Positions 61,366 to 64,000 of a stretch of 64,000 nucleotides of DNA are shown piece by piece. The stretch spans positions 17,254-81,253 of the forward strand of contig NZ_CALHIF010000022.1 of assembly GCF_938030755.1 (NCBI RefSeq). Direction: 5' to 3'. Source of the stretch: an uncultured Granulicatella sp. Lineage in GTDB: Bacteria > Bacillota > Bacilli > Lactobacillales > Aerococcaceae. How positions within the stretch are numbered: the stretch's first letter is position 1; the number at the start of each line of letters is the position of its first letter. Both the position numbers and the translations under genes were made by a program. The notes below the pieces were generated by a model. The model saw nothing but the letters and a program-made list of their open reading frames with translations, had not been told where the DNA came from and searched no databases.

Positions 61366-63756
61366 ATGTTAACTGAAGAACAAAACAGATATGTTTCTGA
61401 CCAAGTATACTTATTGGATTCTTCCAGGGCAGATAAAGATAAAAGGTTAATTGAAAATAAAATACTAAGTTTTGAGGATAAAAAACCATATCTAGGTAGT
61501 TTTCAAGTCTTAAAAGTCGAAGACAACCAAGAAAATGGGATGCAAGCGATGGCGGTTGCTCCCATTGGGGCTGATGGGCAACCAGATTATTCTCAAATTA
61601 TCATCACATATGCGGGGACTAACTTTGATGATAATAGAGACAGAGCAACTGATATACAGATGATAGGCTATGGTAATACCGATCGGATGGCTTATGTAGA
61701 CTCAAATAATAGAGGCAAAGTAGTTGAATCGCAAGCAGTCTCTGCTCTTCGTTTTGCAGAAGAAATTCGTAAACAATTTCGTAATTCACAAATTACTACA
61801 ACAGGGCATTCGTTAGGAGAATCTCTTGCAATGTTTGTTGCATTGAAAAATGGATGGGACAATATGGGTTCTCATGGTCCGGATATTCATAATATGATAA
61901 CTCCTGAAGAACTCGCGTATATGAGAGCTCATCCTGAACAATTTAAGAATTATCGAGGTAATTATGATTATATCGGTGGGATTACGGGGAATGCAACGGT
62001 TACTGGGATACATCTGGACTATGGATTTGATTTATATACACATAATTTAACGTATTTGCAATTCGATCAGTTTCAACGGATTATTTATGGTAATGGAGAT
62101 GTTGTCTGGGGGACTGTAAAGAAAGATATTGATATAGATGGAGATGGAACGGTTGATTTTCATGTTAAAGGAATTGATCCTAAACCAAGGGATTTACTAA
62201 GCGCGGATGAAAACTGGATTAGTAGCGGAGATAAGATTCAAGTAAATCCAGGAATATTACGTTCTCTTCAATCTAACCTAGAAAAAAGGATAGTTGATTT
62301 ATCTTATATTCAGAAAATTCTTAAAGCAAGTTCCAAAAAGAATCATCAGATTAGTGAGAGCTTCGATAAACGGAAAGAAAAAGTTACAGAATCTATTAAG
62401 AATGTTTTTAAAGAAGCAGGATTAGCATCCGTATTATTTAAACTCCAGGATAGCGTGGGCGTGATTATGAAAAATCACGGAGTGTTAGAAGAGGGAATGA
62501 CTTACTCAGAATTAGAGATGTATCATTTTAATTCCAGACAAACACCAATACTTAATGATGGAGATTTGAATGTCACTGTCTGCAATACGCAATTAGCGAC
62601 GTTGAGATATGCTTGTGACCCTTTAGTTGAGAGAGTTAATAAAGAGAAAACGTGGACTATAAGTTCGTTTTTAAACGGAGGAACTCCTACCCTTTTAAAA
62701 TCTTGGGAAGTTATTGAGGAAGAGACCCAAACTTTATTAAAGAAGAGTGATGAGTTATTTGAAGGTGAAGGCTTGAGAGAAGGGAAAAAGGATGGAATAA
62801 GTGAGTCATTGGCAACTGTATTGGAAGTGATTATGCGAAATACTGATGAATTGGCTCATTGTATTTTTAATATTACAGAATTAATCGGCGGGATTGCTGA
62901 TAATTTTGAGCAGGTGGATTCATGGTTGGGAGAACAACTGTCAGAAGGGAAATATTCGCTTCCGTTCATTAAAGGAACTCTTCCTTTAAACTATCAAGCG
63001 TATTTAAATAGAGATGGGATATTTGATGATGTTAAGGATGTTCTTCAAGCCTTTGATCGACAAGTTGAAAAACGTAGTTCAGAATATGCAAAAACAGTTT
63101 CAGAAGTCTATCAACAATCATTGAAAAAATTTGATGAAGGACTTCGAGATTTTCTTTCTTTTAAAGATGATTTAGAACGGGCTGTTTCAGATATTACTAG
63201 TAATTTTGAATTAAGTATTTATGTAAAAGAAGAACAGATTACTTATGAAATTGTTAATGGTAAGAACACCGAGAAAAAAACATATCCTGTAACATATTGG
63301 GGCAAATTGAAATACCTATATCCATACAAAACACGGGAGAATATAAATCAATTACAAACAATTATTATTCCGGCAATCAGTAGGGTTGAAAATGTTATTT
63401 GGCAAATTCGAGATGTTAAAAATTCGTTGGCTCTTCTTGAACCTCAATTGAAACCAATTATTGAAGAGGGTGTTTACCGTGCCTTTGATTTGGATGAGAT
63501 TGTGAAAGGTCAGAAGCTGGTGGCTGCTATTGCGAATCGACTTGGGCAAGAGTTAAATCATGTGATTCAAGTGATGGAGGCAGAGGGGATGCAAGCTAGT
63601 GCAATTTCTACATTGAAAGCGAAACTATCCCAAACACATCAACTGATTAGATACTACGTACGATTTGTGAATGACTGTTTCGGAGATAATGAATATAGTG
63701 AATACGTAGCCTCAAGCGCGGGTCCAAATACCGAAGCGACTTTTACTTTAAATTAG
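61366..63756 (+). CDS. T7SS effector with N-terminal lipase domain and C-terminal helical (reverse LXG-like) domain, TslA-like
   Basis: A 796-residue protein. Residues about 1-270 have an alpha/beta-hydrolase lipase fold, with nucleophile S149 in G147-H-S-L-G151 preceded by a typical helix-strand (FAEEIRKQFRNSQITTT). The oxyanion-side segment is IITYAGTNFDDNRD. A DxDxDG loop lies at 256-264. The remaining about 500 residues are helical and lack catalytic motifs, resembling LXG targeting helices placed at the C-terminus, as in TslA. It begins three bases after the lipoprotein gene. Phospholipase activity against competitors is inferred. Confidence 0.8.
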   Translation: MLTEEQNRYVSDQVYLLDSSRADKDKRLIENKILSFEDKKPYLGSFQVLKVEDNQENGMQAMAVAPIGADGQPDYSQIIITYAGTNFDDNRDRATDIQMIGYGNTDRMAYVDSNNRGKVVESQAVSALRFAEEIRKQFRNSQITTTGHSLGESLAMFVALKNGWDNMGSHGPDIHNMITPEELAYMRAHPEQFKNYRGNYDYIGGITGNATVTGIHLDYGFDLYTHNLTYLQFDQFQRIIYGNGDVVWGTVKKDIDIDGDGTVDFHVKGIDPKPRDLLSADENWISSGDKIQVNPGILRSLQSNLEKRIVDLSYIQKILKASSKKNHQISESFDKRKEKVTESIKNVFKEAGLASVLFKLQDSVGVIMKNHGVLEEGMTYSELEMYHFNSRQTPILNDGDLNVTVCNTQLATLRYACDPLVERVNKEKTWTISSFLNGGTPTLLKSWEVIEEETQTLLKKSDELFEGEGLREGKKDGISESLATVLEVIMRNTDELAHCIFNITELIGGIADNFEQVDSWLGEQLSEGKYSLPFIKGTLPLNYQAYLNRDGIFDDVKDVLQAFDRQVEKRSSEYAKTVSEVYQQSLKKFDEGLRDFLSFKDDLERAVSDITSNFELSIYVKEEQITYEIVNGKNTEKKTYPVTYWGKLKYLYPYKTRENINQLQTIIIPAISRVENVIWQIRDVKNSLALLEPQLKPIIEEGVYRAFDLDEIVKGQKLVAAIANRLGQELNHVIQVMEAEGMQASAISTLKAKLSQTHQLIRYYVRFVNDCFGDNEYSEYVASSAGPNTEATFTLN

Positions 63757-63772
63757 CAAAACTAATTACAAG

Positions 63773-63810
63773 GAAGGAATTAAGCGATATGTTTAATTCC
63801 TTCTTTTTTT
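63773..63810 (+). terminator. Terminator of the T7SS locus
   Basis: GAAGGAATTAA (63773-63783) pairs with TTAATTCCTTC (63793-63803), followed by T7. Confidence 0.9.
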
Positions 63811-63879
63811 ATTTATCAAGAGCTGATTAGAACCGTAACGATAGTTTTTTATTGGTTTTGGAATTAACCAAAAAATGCA

Positions 63880-63901
63880 AATGTATCATTTTTGATACAT
63901 T
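63880..63901. promoter_or_regulatory. Dyad between the T7SS locus and the right edge
   Basis: AATGTATCA (63880-63888) and TGATACATT (63893-63901) with a 4-base spacer; a possible operator or small hairpin. No gene is visible from 63757 to the window end. Confidence 0.35.
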
Positions 63902-63963
63902 CGATTTTTTAGTTCTATATTATAAACTTTTCTACAGTATATAAAAGATCCCGAAATTCACTT

Positions 63964-64000
63964 TGAAGTGCACCCTGTCAAGTAGACAGGAAAATAATTA
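63964..64000 (+). mobile_element. Possible end of an IS3-family (IS150-group) insertion sequence
   Basis: TGAAGTGCACCC followed by TGTCAAGTAGACAGG resembles the TGnnnTGCACCC type terminal repeats of IS150-group elements, and holds a small inverted repeat CCTGTC/GACAGG. The element would continue beyond the window. Based on resemblance only. Confidence 0.4.

Overview
The window reads as a low-GC Firmicute chromosome, most likely a member of the Lactobacillales. The rpsF-ssb-rpsR, gdpP-rplI-dnaB-purA and walRKHIJ-htrA-rlmH order is conserved near the origin in this group. There is also a complete lower mevalonate operon (mvaK1-mvaD-mvaK2-fni) and an ESX/T7b secretion locus. A Granulicatella/Carnobacteriaceae-like organism is my best guess, but nothing here proves the genus.

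Layout. 1-2482: two cobalamin-independent methionine-synthase-like (YxjG-type) paralogues flank a cyclase-family hydrolase; the first is cut by the window edge. 2550-2840: a small XRE regulator. 3104-17934: a long plus-strand housekeeping block. It carries two perfect parS sites before gdpP and a cluster of DnaA boxes between htrA and rlmH. 17935-20118: an unassigned structured small RNA, tRNA-Ser(CGA), a small hypothetical gene and an msmK-type ATPase. 20370-23471: dut-radA-yacL. 23787-28159: a ribbon-helix-helix/SPFH pair, a DUF1304 protein, a zinc-type ABC transporter and an auxin-efflux-type carrier. 28242-33391, minus strand: purR, an ASCH protein, a HAD phosphatase, YwfO and LipL. 33582-41361: a two-component system, exoA, uvrA, rpiA, a YeiH-type transporter and a small membrane protein. 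41404-45558, minus strand: the mevalonate operon. 45736-47500: coaA and an ICMT-family methyltransferase. 47672-63756: type VII secretion.

The secretion locus contains an LXG toxin module and then the apparatus. The LXG module has a frameshifted DUF3130/Lap1-like gene, a DUF3958/Lap2-like gene, the LXG toxin and a five-TM DUF443-like immunity candidate. The apparatus is DUF4176, EsxA, EsaA, EssA, EsaB, EssB and EssC. It is followed by a lipobox protein and a 796-aa protein with an N-terminal GxSxG lipase domain, arranged like the TilA/TslA immunity-effector pair of staphylococci. The last about 37 bases may be the end of an IS3-family element.

The least explained material is intergenic. Family A is a roughly 185-190 bp palindromic element present twice (23491-23680 and 29285-29467), with compensatory changes in its stems. 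Family B is a roughly 123-nt structured element present three times: a tandem pair at 30839-31085 and a single copy at 46658-46781. Its arms covary around a constant core, and copies begin at or 1 nt after the stop codons of ywfO and coaA. A third structured RNA (18211-18322, minus strand) has two tandem hairpin modules and its own terminator. I could not assign any of the three to a known class. They are the main candidates for something undescribed.
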